Notes: generated by a model from the sequence alone, not told the origin. Numbered from the stretch's first letter, positions 52,700 to 62,351 are shown. The stretch is 64,000 nt of DNA from Bacteroides luhongzhouii (GCF_009193295.2 NZ_CP059973.1:1302001-1366000), one strand, 5' to 3'. Numbers and translations are program-made.

Positions 52700-53248
52700 T
52701 TATTTGTTTTTAAATCCTTCTATTTTTACTCTGTCCAAGGGAGTCTGCTTTATTTGAATGGCAGCACTCAACTTGGCGAAAGCGGTGAATAGGTCGTCAA
52801 ATTGCTTCTCGTAGCTTTCTCTGTCGGAGGATATGTCCTCTTCCAAGTATTCAATCCTTTTCCTCAATTCTTCCAATTCCTGTTTCGGAGCATGGGAGAG
52901 CAGGTATTGACGCATGTGGACGAAGGCATCCATAATATTAATACTGACTTCAATAGCACGGGGACTTTTCAGAACTCCAGATAACATTGCTACACCTTGT
53001 TCTGTAAAAGCGTAAGGCATTTTGCGAGTACCACCCCAACTTGATATTCCATTTTGGAATATCAAGTTGAACTCATCTTTATTTAATTGAAACATGAATC
53101 TTGCAGGAAATCGTTCGATGTTTCGTTTAATGGCTTTATTGAAGTTACCTGTGGTAACTTCATACATCTCCGCCAAATCAAAGTCCAACATAACTTTTTG
53201 ACCTCTGATCTCATAAATTTTATTTTCAATGATAACAATGTCGTTCAT
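52700..53248 (-). CDS. ORF6N-domain DNA-binding protein 2
   Basis: A 182-residue paralogue of the protein at 41520: ORF6N domain ([51 protein letters not shown]) then a coiled-coil (about 120-165). Residues 61-70 (NLIFQNGISS) are encoded within a perfect 31-bp palindrome (53038-53068). A second 31-bp palindrome lies 55 bases upstream of the start. Function unknown; probably regulatory. Confidence 0.88.
   Translation of the reverse strand: MNDIVIIENKIYEIRGQKVMLDFDLAEMYEVTTGNFNKAIKRNIERFPARFMFQLNKDEFNLIFQNGISSWGGTRKMPYAFTEQGVAMLSGVLKSPRAIEVSINIMDAFVHMRQYLLSHAPKQELEELRKRIEYLEEDISSDRESYEKQFDDLFTAFAKLSAAIQIKQTPLDRVKIEGFKNK
53038..53068. repeat. Perfect palindrome inside ORF6N gene 2
   Basis: 14-bp arms AACTTGATATTCCA and TGGAATATCAAGTT around TTT, encoding codons 61-70. 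Same codon position as the palindrome in ORF6N gene 1. Confidence 0.95.
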
Positions 53249-53302
53249 TTTTTCTTTAATTGGTTGCTATCATAGATAGCTTATTGGCGAAAATGTTATT
53301 TG

Positions 53303-53333
53303 AACTTGAGGTTGCAATTTGTGACCTTAAGTT
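53303..53333. repeat. Palindrome upstream of ORF6N gene 2
   Basis: Also 31 bp, with arms AACTTGAGGTTGCA and TGTGACCTTAAGTT (11 of 14 complementary). Read on the minus strand, the gene's own strand, it encodes NLRSQIATSS, matching the layout of residues 61-70 of ORF6N protein 2 and of residues 62-71 of protein 1. It lies outside any gene. Confidence 0.9.
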
Positions 53334-53392
53334 GGTTATCAGGGTGTTAATGAGTGTGTGATGTTATAATGTGTCATTAACTATTGAATGGT

Positions 53393-54832
53393 TTATTCCT
53401 CTTCCTTCTTCGGAATCCTCGGCTCCCGGTTCCCCCTAAATTCTCTTGGCCCTCTTGAATCTCTTCCTCCGCGGAATTCTCCCCGTGGCTTTCTATCTCT
53501 GTCACCACCTTTGAACTCACCACCTTCTCTGCGCGGCTTGTATTCTCCCTCTCTGCGAGATTTGGATTCACCATCCCGACGCGGTTTGAACTCACCTTCG
53601 CGGCGTGGCTTAAATTCTTTTCTTTCTTTGAATCTTGGAGCCTGTTCTCCTTCAGCCTCTTTCTTTTCTTCTCCCTCTTCCTGGCTCTTGAACTCTTTGT
53701 ATTTTCCGTCAAAAATCTCATATTTGCGGAACTCACACTCCAACGGTCCATTAAACAAAGGAACCTTCTGACTTGCTTTCAGACCAATCTGGTCGAAACA
53801 CTCTTCCCGATAAGAAAGCACCCATGCCTCGTTTCCTACAAACGCATGTTTCAGACGTTCACCGATCATCTGATAAAGTCCAAGCAAATCATTAGTGGAA
53901 ATACGTTCACCATAAGGCGGGTTAGTGATGATAATCGACTTCTCCTGCGGTTGCTCAAACTGCTGGAACGGTTGCAGCTTCAACACGATGTCTTTCGATA
54001 CACCGGCAGCTTTTATATTGTGAGTCGCAATCTCATTAGCTTTCGGATTGTTATCGTATCCGTAAATCTTATGAGCAAATTCACGCTCCTGACTGTCATC
54101 ATTGTAAATCTCATCGAACATATCCGCATCGAAATCTACCCATTTCTCAAAAGCAAACCCCTTACGGAATACTCCCGGAGCGATATTCTTGGCAATCAGT
54201 GCCGCTTCGATAGGGATAGTGCCCGAACCACACATCGGGTCGATCAGGTCACATTCTCCGCGCCATCCGGTCATTAGAATCATGCCGGCAGCCAATACCT
54301 CATTTAACGGGGCTTCTACTGCCTCCTGGCGATAACCGCGACGGTGAAGTGATTCTCCGGACGAGTCCAAAGACAACGTACAGGTAGTCTGTGCAATATG
54401 AATATTCAGAAGTACATCCGGATTGTTGATACGTACCGACGGACGTTTTCCTGTTTTATCACGGAAATAATCCACAATCGCATCTTTCACCTTATACGAA
54501 ACGAATTTCGAATGGCGGAACTCATCGCTGAATACTACTGCATCGATAGCGAACGTCTTGTTCACATCGAGATATTCTTCCCATGGAATAGCCTGTATTT
54601 GATTATAAACCTCATCGGCATCTTTGGCTGTAAAGTTTTTAATTGGTTTCAGGATACGGATGGCGGTGCGAAGGCAAAAATTCGCCTTATACATCATACG
54701 TTTATCTCCTGTGAATGAAACCATGCGACGTCCTATTTGAATGTCGTTGGCTCCTAATGTTGTCAGTTCTTCTGCAAGTATCTCTTCCAGTCCCTGGAAA
54801 GTCTTGGCTATCATCTCGAATTGTTCGCTCAT
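53393..54832 (-). CDS. THUMP-domain rRNA methyltransferase (RlmL/RlmK-N like) with RG-rich tail
   Basis: A 479-residue SAM-dependent RNA methyltransferase. THUMP domain (about 45-155), then the UPF0020 catalytic domain with DPMCGSGTIPIEAALIA and the N-P-P-Y motif (IIITNPPYGERIS), as in 23S rRNA G2445 methyltransferases. Residues about 395-479 form a low-complexity basic tail with repeated F-K-P-R-R-E/D-G units, then G-G-R and R-G runs, likely to bind RNA non-specifically. ATG at 54832 chosen; cysE ends 16 bases upstream. Confidence 0.92.
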   Translation of the reverse strand: MSEQFEMIAKTFQGLEEILAEELTTLGANDIQIGRRMVSFTGDKRMMYKANFCLRTAIRILKPIKNFTAKDADEVYNQIQAIPWEEYLDVNKTFAIDAVVFSDEFRHSKFVSYKVKDAIVDYFRDKTGKRPSVRINNPDVLLNIHIAQTTCTLSLDSSGESLHRRGYRQEAVEAPLNEVLAAGMILMTGWRGECDLIDPMCGSGTIPIEAALIAKNIAPGVFRKGFAFEKWVDFDADMFDEIYNDDSQEREFAHKIYGYDNNPKANEIATHNIKAAGVSKDIVLKLQPFQQFEQPQEKSIIITNPPYGERISTNDLLGLYQMIGERLKHAFVGNEAWVLSYREECFDQIGLKASQKVPLFNGPLECEFRKYEIFDGKYKEFKSQEEGEEKKEAEGEQAPRFKERKEFKPRREGEFKPRRDGESKSRREGEYKPRREGGEFKGGDRDRKPRGEFRGGRDSRGPREFRGNREPRIPKKEEE

Positions 54833-54848
54833 ATAGATTCTTTTGATT

Positions 54849-55754
54849 TTATTTTTTTGCTTTAGTTTGTACGATTCTTGCTCCTGCAGGAACATTCTCC
54901 GTTACCCAGATATTACCGCCTACGGTTGCGTCACGCCCGATGGTGATTCTTCCCAAAATAGTGGCGTTGGAATAGACAATCACATTGTCTTCCAGGATCG
55001 GATGGCGGGGGATTCCCTTGATTGGTTTTCCGTCGGCATCCAGCGGGAAACTCTTGGCTCCCAAAGTGACGCCCTGATATAGTTTGACGTTGTTGCCGAT
55101 GATACTTGTGGCACCGATAACGACACCTGTACCGTGGTCGATAGTGAAGTGAGTGCCAATCTTTGCGGCCGGATGGATATCAATTCCCGTTTCGCTATGC
55201 GCCATCTCCGTGATGATGCGGGGAATCAAAGGAACACCCAGTTCCAGCAATTCATGCGCGATACGGTAATTGCTGATCGCTTTAATGGCCGGATAGCAGA
55301 AAATCACCTCTCCATAGCTTTCGGCAGCCGGGTCACCGTTATAGGCGGCTTCCACATCGGTTGCCAGTATTCTTCTCATGGCGGGTAACTTACTGATGAA
55401 TTTAGCAGCAAGACGTGCAGCCTCTTCCCGTTTCGAGTCGGAGCAGACGTTACATTTTCCCTCTATGGAAGTGCTAAAACATAATCCGGCGAGGATTTGC
55501 TCACAAAGTAAATCAAACAATTTTTCAATGTTGACGCCGATGTGATAATTAATTGTCCGGCTGTTAATAGTAGAATTTCCGTAATATCCGGGGAAGAGAA
55601 TAGAGCGTGAAAGCTCAATAATTTCATATAAGACTTTAGCAGAGGGCAGTGGTTCGCCATCTTTGTGCTGATGAAACAGTCCTTTATAAGATTCGCTTTC
55701 CGATAGCTCATCGACTGCCTGTGTCAAAATGTGGGTGAAGTTCAGTGGACTCAT
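54849..55754 (-). CDS. cysE: Serine O-acetyltransferase
   Basis: Acetylates serine for cysteine synthesis. It has 301 residues (EpsC/SATase-long type): alpha-helical N-terminal half, then left-handed beta-helix hexapeptide repeats starting at GIDIHPAAKIGTHFTIDHGT and continuing through VVIGATSIIGNNVKLYQGVT to ATVGGNIWVTENVPAG. Catalytic His/Asp positions in the DIHPAA and DHGT motifs are present. Promoter -7 at 55784. Confidence 0.94.
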   Translation of the reverse strand: MSPLNFTHILTQAVDELSESESYKGLFHQHKDGEPLPSAKVLYEIIELSRSILFPGYYGNSTINSRTINYHIGVNIEKLFDLLCEQILAGLCFSTSIEGKCNVCSDSKREEAARLAAKFISKLPAMRRILATDVEAAYNGDPAAESYGEVIFCYPAIKAISNYRIAHELLELGVPLIPRIITEMAHSETGIDIHPAAKIGTHFTIDHGTGVVIGATSIIGNNVKLYQGVTLGAKSFPLDADGKPIKGIPRHPILEDNVIVYSNATILGRITIGRDATVGGNIWVTENVPAGARIVQTKAKK

Positions 55755-55783
55755 TAGGTCAGTTGCTCATATTTATATGGGCA

Positions 55784-55791
55784 CAAAGGTA
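55784..55791 (-). promoter_or_regulatory. -7 promoter element for cysE
   Basis: Minus strand TACCTTTG, 30 bases upstream of the ATG at 55754. Confidence 0.65.
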
Positions 55792-55834
55792 TTAAAAAAA
55801 TAATAAAATTCGCTGGGATTCAGGATAAATAATG

Positions 55835-55842
55835 TATTTTTG
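55835..55842 (+). promoter_or_regulatory. -7 promoter element for the histidine kinase operon
   Basis: TATTTTTG, 36 bases before the start at 55878, divergent from cysE. Confidence 0.6.
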
Positions 55843-55877
55843 TCACATTCAAAACATGACATGAATAAGGGGGACTG

Positions 55878-57911
55878 ATGAATCAGAGGACTGCTATGAA
55901 ACTATTTGGGCTGTTAGGGCTGTTGATGTTGTTGAGTTGCGGATATGCTGATAGACACCGCAATAGCTCTTCGTGCGAACAGGTGTTGATTGATTCTCTG
56001 GAAGTTCGTGTACAGGACTCTTTGTTTTCCAATGTACATTATTCCCGCTCACAGGTGCTTGACGCACTGACACAGGCACAAGATTCCCAAGCTTATTATC
56101 GTCTGCTTGCCCTTTATGGGAAAACATTCTTTGTCTCTTCCGATTTTGATTCTATACTCTATTACAACTGCCGGGTAAAGGAATTTTCCCGGAAAGCTTC
56201 CGAATGTCCTCAATGGAATGATGTGTTATCCGATGTTTATAATATCGAAGGTAACGTGTGGATGCAACTGAACCGTCCTGATTCTGCAATTATCGATTAT
56301 AAGAAAGCCTACGAATATCGCCTGAAAGGAAAGAAACTGCACCTGCTCCCGGATATTTGTATCAATACTGCTGATGCCTACCTGCATCGCAGTGACTTGG
56401 CACACACAGCTTCGTATTATCGTCGTGCCCTGTTTCTCTGTGATTCGCTGAATTTGTCCGAACACGCGAAATTCCCTGTCTACTACGGATTAGGGCAAAC
56501 TTACATGGAACTGCGGGATTTCGATTTATCCAATTATTACTATGAATTGGCCGGACAGTATTTCGACGACATGAACGTGAGCGAACAATGGACTTATCTC
56601 AACAATCGCGGTAATCATTATTATTACCGGAAAGACTATCAGGAAGCTTTGAAGTATATGCGCAGAGCCAATGTGCTCGTCTCTTCTTATCCGCAGATGG
56701 TGTTTGAACAGAATTTTATCAAAGTAAACCTGGGAGAATTGTACTTGCTGACTGACAAACTGGACTCCGCACAGGTCTGTCTGGATGAGAGTTATCGGTT
56801 CTTCTCCGATATACAGCATAACTCGGCCGTACATTACATCGAAACCCAGATGATTGAACTGGCATTGAAGAAAGGAAATATAGCTCAAGCGAAAACAATG
56901 ATCGCCCGGACTGCTCCTGTCGGGCATCTTGACGCCAATATGCTGACTATACGCAATCAGTATCTGCAACATTATTTTGAGCATATCGGTGATTACCGCC
57001 ATGCCTATGAATATCTGAAACGTGATTGTCATCTGGATGATTCCATTCGTAGCGAACGAATACAGATGCGTGTTGCCGAACTGGATATGCGCTATAGGCA
57101 AGATACAATCGTACTTCGTAAAGAAATACAGATTCAGCGACAGGCAGGAGAGATGAGGGTGCTCAAATTGAGCGTATCTATTTGGGTGCTTGTCTGCGTG
57201 CTGCTTGTAGTGGGAGTAGTGGTGGTTGTCTGGTATATGCGTAAAAAGAGGGAGTTTCTTCGTCAGCGATTCTTCCAACAAATCAACCGTGTTCGCATGG
57301 AGAACTTGCGGAGCCGTATTTCTCCTCATTTCACTTTTAATGTATTGGGACGTGAAATCAACCAGTTTAACGGCTCGGAAGAGGTAAAACATAATCTGAT
57401 GGAACTGGTGAAGTATCTTCGTCGAAGCCTCGAACTTACCGAGAAGTTGAGTGTATCCTTGCAAGATGAACTGGATTTCGTGCGTACATATATCGAATTG
57501 GAGCGCGGGCGTGTGGGGGAAGAGTTTGTAGCGACGGTCACAGTGGAGGACGGATTAGATGCAACCCGCATCATGATTCCTTCTATGATTGTACAAATTC
57601 CGGTAGAAAATGCGATTAAGCATGGACTGGCGGGAAAGGACGGAAAAAAGGAACTAAGTGTATATGTTTCCCGTGAAACAAATGGGATTCGCATGACGAT
57701 TACTGACAACGGACGCGGATATCTTCCGCAAGTGGCTTCTGCCACACGGGGGACTGGCACAGGACTGAAAGTGCTTTATCAGACCATCCAATTACTGAAT
57801 ACAAAGAATAAAAGTGATAAAATACGTTTTGATATAACCAATAGAAGCGATGGACAAACCGGTACGCAAGTGTCGGTATATATCCCGTTTCATTTTTCTT
57901 ATGATTTATGA
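55878..57911 (+). CDS. TPR-containing LytS-type sensor histidine kinase
   Basis: A 677-residue membrane kinase. Signal or lipobox-like N-terminus (MLLSC, C21), about 390 residues of TPR-like repeats facing the periplasm, one membrane segment near 433-455 (VLVCVLLVVGVVVVVWYM), then a His_kinase domain with the phospho-acceptor in RISPHFTFN (near residue 484), the N-box PVENAIKHGL, and ATP-lid glycines RGTGTGLKVLYQ. A second possible start is the ATG at 55896. It overlaps the response-regulator gene by four bases (ATGA). Confidence 0.9.
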   Translation: MNQRTAMKLFGLLGLLMLLSCGYADRHRNSSSCEQVLIDSLEVRVQDSLFSNVHYSRSQVLDALTQAQDSQAYYRLLALYGKTFFVSSDFDSILYYNCRVKEFSRKASECPQWNDVLSDVYNIEGNVWMQLNRPDSAIIDYKKAYEYRLKGKKLHLLPDICINTADAYLHRSDLAHTASYYRRALFLCDSLNLSEHAKFPVYYGLGQTYMELRDFDLSNYYYELAGQYFDDMNVSEQWTYLNNRGNHYYYRKDYQEALKYMRRANVLVSSYPQMVFEQNFIKVNLGELYLLTDKLDSAQVCLDESYRFFSDIQHNSAVHYIETQMIELALKKGNIAQAKTMIARTAPVGHLDANMLTIRNQYLQHYFEHIGDYRHAYEYLKRDCHLDDSIRSERIQMRVAELDMRYRQDTIVLRKEIQIQRQAGEMRVLKLSVSIWVLVCVLLVVGVVVVVWYMRKKREFLRQRFFQQINRVRMENLRSRISPHFTFNVLGREINQFNGSEEVKHNLMELVKYLRRSLELTEKLSVSLQDELDFVRTYIELERGRVGEEFVATVTVEDGLDATRIMIPSMIVQIPVENAIKHGLAGKDGKKELSVYVSRETNGIRMTITDNGRGYLPQVASATRGTGTGLKVLYQTIQLLNTKNKSDKIRFDITNRSDGQTGTQVSVYIPFHFSYDL

Positions 57912-58687
57912 TGGAGACAGAAGAAAAGTATAAGGTAGTCATCGTTGACGATGAACGTACAGCGATTGATGCTTTGCGCCGCGAGTTAGAGCCCTATCGT
58001 GAATTTGAAGTAAAAGGAATCGCAGGGAATGGTGCAAAGGGTAAAAAGATGATTATGGAGTTGCATCCGGATTTATTGTTTCTCGATGTGGAGCTTCCGG
58101 ATATCTTGGGGCTTAACTTACTAAGTGAAATTAGAGAGGATATTTTGTGGGATATGAAGGTGGTGTTTTACACTTCTTATGATAAATACTTGCTTCAGGC
58201 ATTGCGTGAGTCGGCTTTCGACTTCTTGTTGAAGCCTTTTGAAGCGGAAGACCTGAAAGTGATTATGGAGCGTTACCGGAAGGCGATGACCTCTGCTTCG
58301 CTTCCTCTTTTGCCTTCTTTTGCCTCTTCTATCAGTGCATTAATGCCACAACAGGGCATGTTTATGATTAGTACAGTGACGGGTTTCAAGCTTTTACGCC
58401 TGGAAGAAATCGGCTTTTTTGAATATCTGAAAGACAAGCGTCAATGGCAGGTAGTCTTGTTTAATCAGACTCGTCTGAATTTGAAACGGAATACAAAAGC
58501 AGAAGATATTATCAGTTATTCACAAGCTTTTGTACAGATTAGTCAATCGGCTATTGTAAATGTTAATTATCTGGCAATGATTGATGGTAAATGTTGTCAA
58601 CTCTATCCGCCTTTTCACGACAAAAACGATCTGATTATTTCCCGAAGTTATCTGAAAGAACTGCAAGAGCGTTTCTTTGTTTTGTAA
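57908..58687 (+). CDS. LytTR response regulator
   Basis: Partner of the kinase: 259 residues, receiver domain (IVDDERTAIDAL; phospho-Asp in LLFLDVELPD, near residue 57; Lys in FLLKPFEAEDL) and C-terminal LytTR DNA-binding domain (GFKLLRLEEIGFFEYLKDKR, FVQISQSAIVNVNYL). Coupled to the kinase by ATGA. Targets are unknown; the nearest downstream gene is convergent. Confidence 0.95.
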   Translation: MMETEEKYKVVIVDDERTAIDALRRELEPYREFEVKGIAGNGAKGKKMIMELHPDLLFLDVELPDILGLNLLSEIREDILWDMKVVFYTSYDKYLLQALRESAFDFLLKPFEAEDLKVIMERYRKAMTSASLPLLPSFASSISALMPQQGMFMISTVTGFKLLRLEEIGFFEYLKDKRQWQVVLFNQTRLNLKRNTKAEDIISYSQAFVQISQSAIVNVNYLAMIDGKCCQLYPPFHDKNDLIISRSYLKELQERFFVL

Positions 58688-58707
58688 TGTAGACCTCATA
58701 TAATGAA

Positions 58708-58740
58708 ATACGCCACTTCTTCAGCAGAAGCGGCGTATCC
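58708..58740. terminator. Bidirectional terminator
   Basis: 13-bp arms (58708-58720 with 58726-58738, one mismatch), loop TCAGC, between the convergent response-regulator and DUF3836 genes. Confidence 0.85.
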
Positions 58741-58777
58741 TTTTGTTAGAATATTAGAATGAGAGAGAGAGTTTATG

Positions 58778-59173
58778 TTACATATTTGTATTATCCATCG
58801 TAACGGTCATTTCGGGTACCAGTACGTAGGCTTGTTTTTTAGCGTTCCATTTATAATAATTGGTAGTGACGGTCTTGCCTTCGTATGTATAGTTGATACG
58901 TAGGTCTTTTTCCCATTTGTCCTTGTTGCTGTTCCACTTCAAGGCTTCGCTTTCAATCATACGTTTATTGTCATCGTACTTGTAGTTGTATTTCATGTAG
59001 TTGGCAAGTGTGTTTCCGTCCATTTTGTAAACGGTCTGTCCCACTGTCATACCATTCTCTTCGATTGGATTATAAATCAATTGATTATCGTAGCTACGTG
59101 CAGAAGTAGCAAGCGATACAACAAGAAGAGCTGCAGATAAAACGAACATTTTTAAAGATACTTTTGCTTTCAT
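58778..59173 (-). CDS. DUF3836 small secreted protein
   Basis: A 131-residue exported protein: signal peptide (FVLSAALLVVSLATSA), then YD-rich strands (YNYKYDDNKRMIESEALKWN, TYEGKTVTTNYYKW) typical of DUF3836, a Bacteroides family with several copies per genome. Probably periplasmic or surface. Function unknown. It often sits near sensor kinases, as here. Confidence 0.85.
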   Translation of the reverse strand: MKAKVSLKMFVLSAALLVVSLATSARSYDNQLIYNPIEENGMTVGQTVYKMDGNTLANYMKYNYKYDDNKRMIESEALKWNSNKDKWEKDLRINYTYEGKTVTTNYYKWNAKKQAYVLVPEMTVTMDNTNM

Positions 59174-59341
59174 GGCTATTTAAATTTTTGAGTTATACTT
59201 TCATTTGTCTACTAAACGTGTAGGTTTTACGCTGCAAATCTACATATTAATTTGGTATTTATGCATATTTGGAGATAAAAGATTGTCAAAATGTCAATAG
59301 GTGAGGTTGGGAATAGGTTGCTTTTTGCCAAGATTGGTGAC

Positions 59342-59374
59342 AAAAAAATATCCGGCAGTCAATCTGCCGGATAT
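59342..59374 (-). terminator. Terminator of polA
   Basis: Perfect 11-bp stem ATATCCGGCAG / CTGCCGGATAT (59348-59358, 59364-59374) followed on the minus strand by a T-run (plus-strand A7). Confidence 0.88.
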
Positions 59375-59440
59375 AGAATGAATCACTTCGTCGAAAAAGG
59401 AATCCTTTTTATAGCTTTCTGGATAATGAGTTAAATAATA

Positions 59441-62290
59441 TTAATGTGCTTCAAGCCAGTTTTTACCCCATCCGCAATCTGCTTTCAAGGGGACGTGCAT
59501 ACGGTATGCTTTCTCCATTTCTTCAATGACAATTTCTTCTACGCGCTCTTTTTCGTTGACGGGAACGCTGAAGTTTAATTCGTCATGTACTTGCAGAATC
59601 ATTTTGGCTTGTATTCCTTCGGCCTGGAAACGTTGATAGATACGTGCCATAGCTACTTTTATAATATCTGCCGCACTTCCCTGGATAGGGGCATTGATGG
59701 CATTTCGTTCCGCATATCCGCGTACAACGGCATTGCGGGAATTGATATCCGGCAAGAAGCGTTTTCGGTGGAAAATTGTTTCCACGTAGCCTTTTTCCTG
59801 GGCCACCTGAATACTTTTGTCCATATAGGCTTTTACTCCCGGATAAGTTTCAAAATAACCGTCGATTAGTTCTTTGGCTTCTTTGCGGTCTACATTCATC
59901 CGTTCGGCAAGGCCGAATACGGATATGCCATAGATAATACCAAAGTTGGCTGTCTTGGCTTTGCGGCGCATGTCGGAGCCTACATCTTTCAGGTCAATCT
60001 TATAGATTTTGGCAGCGGTGGCAGCATGAATATCGTGATTGCTAAGGAAAGCGTCGATCATATTTTTATCCTCGCTGAGGTGCGCCATGATACGCAATTC
60101 GATCTGCGAATAGTCGGCAGAGAAAAAGAGGCAGCCTTCATCGGGGATGAATGCTTTACGGATTTCTTTTCCATTCTCGTCGCGGATAGGGATATTCTGT
60201 AAGTTCGGGTTGCTTGAACTAAGGCGTCCCGTAGCGGTTACAGTCTGGTTGAAAGACGTATGTACCCTTCCTGTGCGTGGGTTGATAAGTAGGGGAAGCG
60301 CGTCGATATACGTGCCCAATAGCTTTTTCAGTCCGCGATGTTCCAGAATCTTTTCTACCACAGGATGTTTATGCCGGAGGCTTTCGAGCACTTCTTCCGA
60401 GGTGACATACTGTCCGGTCTTGGTCTTTTTAGCCTTTTCTACAATCTTCAGCTTGTCAAACAAGACTTCGCCGACTTGCTTGGGGGAAGCGATGTTGAAG
60501 GTCTCACCGGCCAGTTCGTAAATCTCTTTTTCGATTTGCTCCATCTGGGCGGTGAAATGAGCGGATGATTGTTGCAGTGCTTCCGTGTCCAGCAATACTC
60601 CGTTTCGTTCGATATTGACCAATACCGGAACAAGCGGCATTTCTATATCATAGAATAAACGTTCGGCGTCATTCTCTTTCAGCTCTTTCTCCAATACGTT
60701 TTTCAGTTTTAGAGTGATGTCCGCATCTTCGCAAGCGTACAGATATACATCTTTCGGGTCGAGGTCGCGCATGTTCTTCTGATTCTTTCCTTTGGGACCT
60801 ATCAGTTCGTCAATATGGATAGTCTGATAATGCAGATAAATTTCTGCCAGGTAATCCATTCCATGACGGAGTTCCGGTTGAAGAACATAGTGAGCGATCA
60901 TCGTATCGAAAAGCGGACCTTTTACTACTGCACCATAATTTTGAAGAACGATCATATCGTACTTGATATTCTGTCCGACTTTTAACGAATTCTCATTTTC
61001 GAAGACAGGGCGGAACTCCTTTACGATTTTTAACGCTTCGTTCCGATCTGATGGAACAGGAACATAAAACGCTTCATTTTCGGCAATGGAAAAACTCATT
61101 CCGACCAATTCGGCATCCATTGGTTCGGTTCCGGTGGTTTCCGTATCTAACGAGAGAATTTTCGATGTAAGCAACTTTTGAATAATTTCTAGTCTTTTCT
61201 CCTCTGTATCAATAAGTTGATAGTTGTATGGATGCGATTCTAACGTCTCTAGATTCGATTTTTTTGCTTCATTCGGCTCATTGGACGTGAAATTCGCAAA
61301 CAAATCGCCTTGTATTCCGCCTCCTTCTTCGGGAAAAAGTGGAAGAGGAGAGGGGGCGTTTTTTCCGGTGGCGACTTTACTTCCGGGAGCGGAGGTTATT
61401 CCATTTCCGGAAACCTCTTTTTTTAGTACCCGGTCGATGAGCGTTCTAAATTCCAGTTCTTCGAAAATATTTCGGAGTGAATCTTCATCTGCTTCTTCGC
61501 GGACGAGAGAGTCCATTTCAAGTTGGATGGGGACATCAATTTTAATCGTGGCGAGGAATTTCGAGAAAGTAATCATTTCCCGGTTCGTTTCCACTTTTGT
61601 TTTCAGTGCACCTTTCAGTTGGTCGGTATGCTCTAATAAGTTTTCGATGCTTCCGAATTCAGAAATTAGTTTTTGGGCAGTCTTTTCTCCTACTCCGGGA
61701 CATCCGGGGATATTATCCGAAGAGTCGCCCATCAGTCCGAGTATGTCAATCACTTGTGCCGGAGACTGAATGTCAAACTTGGCTTTCACTTCCTCAACAC
61801 CCATCACTTCGAAACCTCCTGTATGCTTGGGACGGTACATAAATACCTTGTCGCTTACCAGCTGCCCGTAATCCTTGTCGGGAGTCATCATATAAGTGGT
61901 GATGCCTTGACGGCCGGCTTCGGTGGCAAGTGTACCTATTACGTCGTCGGCCTCGTAGCCTGCAACTTCCAGAATAGGGATGCGGTAAGCACGTATAATA
62001 TCCTTTATAATAGGTACGGAAAGGCGGATCGCTTCCGGAGTTTCCTCACGCTGTGCTTTATATTGTTCGAAAGCTTCGTGGCGGAAGGTAGGTCCTGCGG
62101 GGTCGAAGGCTACTCCTATATGAGTAGGATTCTCTTTTTTCAGCACTTCTTCGAGGGTGTTTACAAACCCCAGTATAGCTGAAGTGTTGAATCCTTTGGA
62201 ATTGATTCTTGGGTTCTTAATAAAGGCATAATACGCCCGATATATCAGTGCATAAGCGTCTAAAAGAAATAATTTATTACTTGAATCCAT
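59441..62290 (-). CDS. polA: DNA polymerase I
   Basis: A 949-residue replication and repair polymerase. 5'-3' exonuclease domain (about 1-290; FLLDAYALIYRAYYAF, YMMTPDKDYGQLVSD), 3'-5' exonuclease with an intact LSLDTETTG motif, and family A polymerase (SADYSQIELRIMAHLS, GIIYGISVFGLAERMN, QVHDELNFSVP). The linker after the first domain (about 300-340) is low-complexity. Start ATG at 62290, 11 codons inside the longest frame, because the family N-terminus begins there. Confidence 0.97.
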   Translation of the reverse strand: MDSSNKLFLLDAYALIYRAYYAFIKNPRINSKGFNTSAILGFVNTLEEVLKKENPTHIGVAFDPAGPTFRHEAFEQYKAQREETPEAIRLSVPIIKDIIRAYRIPILEVAGYEADDVIGTLATEAGRQGITTYMMTPDKDYGQLVSDKVFMYRPKHTGGFEVMGVEEVKAKFDIQSPAQVIDILGLMGDSSDNIPGCPGVGEKTAQKLISEFGSIENLLEHTDQLKGALKTKVETNREMITFSKFLATIKIDVPIQLEMDSLVREEADEDSLRNIFEELEFRTLIDRVLKKEVSGNGITSAPGSKVATGKNAPSPLPLFPEEGGGIQGDLFANFTSNEPNEAKKSNLETLESHPYNYQLIDTEEKRLEIIQKLLTSKILSLDTETTGTEPMDAELVGMSFSIAENEAFYVPVPSDRNEALKIVKEFRPVFENENSLKVGQNIKYDMIVLQNYGAVVKGPLFDTMIAHYVLQPELRHGMDYLAEIYLHYQTIHIDELIGPKGKNQKNMRDLDPKDVYLYACEDADITLKLKNVLEKELKENDAERLFYDIEMPLVPVLVNIERNGVLLDTEALQQSSAHFTAQMEQIEKEIYELAGETFNIASPKQVGEVLFDKLKIVEKAKKTKTGQYVTSEEVLESLRHKHPVVEKILEHRGLKKLLGTYIDALPLLINPRTGRVHTSFNQTVTATGRLSSSNPNLQNIPIRDENGKEIRKAFIPDEGCLFFSADYSQIELRIMAHLSEDKNMIDAFLSNHDIHAATAAKIYKIDLKDVGSDMRRKAKTANFGIIYGISVFGLAERMNVDRKEAKELIDGYFETYPGVKAYMDKSIQVAQEKGYVETIFHRKRFLPDINSRNAVVRGYAERNAINAPIQGSAADIIKVAMARIYQRFQAEGIQAKMILQVHDELNFSVPVNEKERVEEIVIEEMEKAYRMHVPLKADCGWGKNWLEAH

Positions 62291-62351
62291 AGATTTAATT
62301 AATTTTTCATGGTAAAAGTACAAAAAAATACGGTATTCAGCGTTTTATTAT

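Noticed and set aside
53450..53620. CRISPR-like or minisatellite array
   Set aside because: The short repeats are the coding sequence of the RG-rich methyltransferase tail, in frame throughout.
54398..54718. Plus-strand frames inside the RlmL-like gene
   Set aside because: Antisense shadows of a well-supported methyltransferase.
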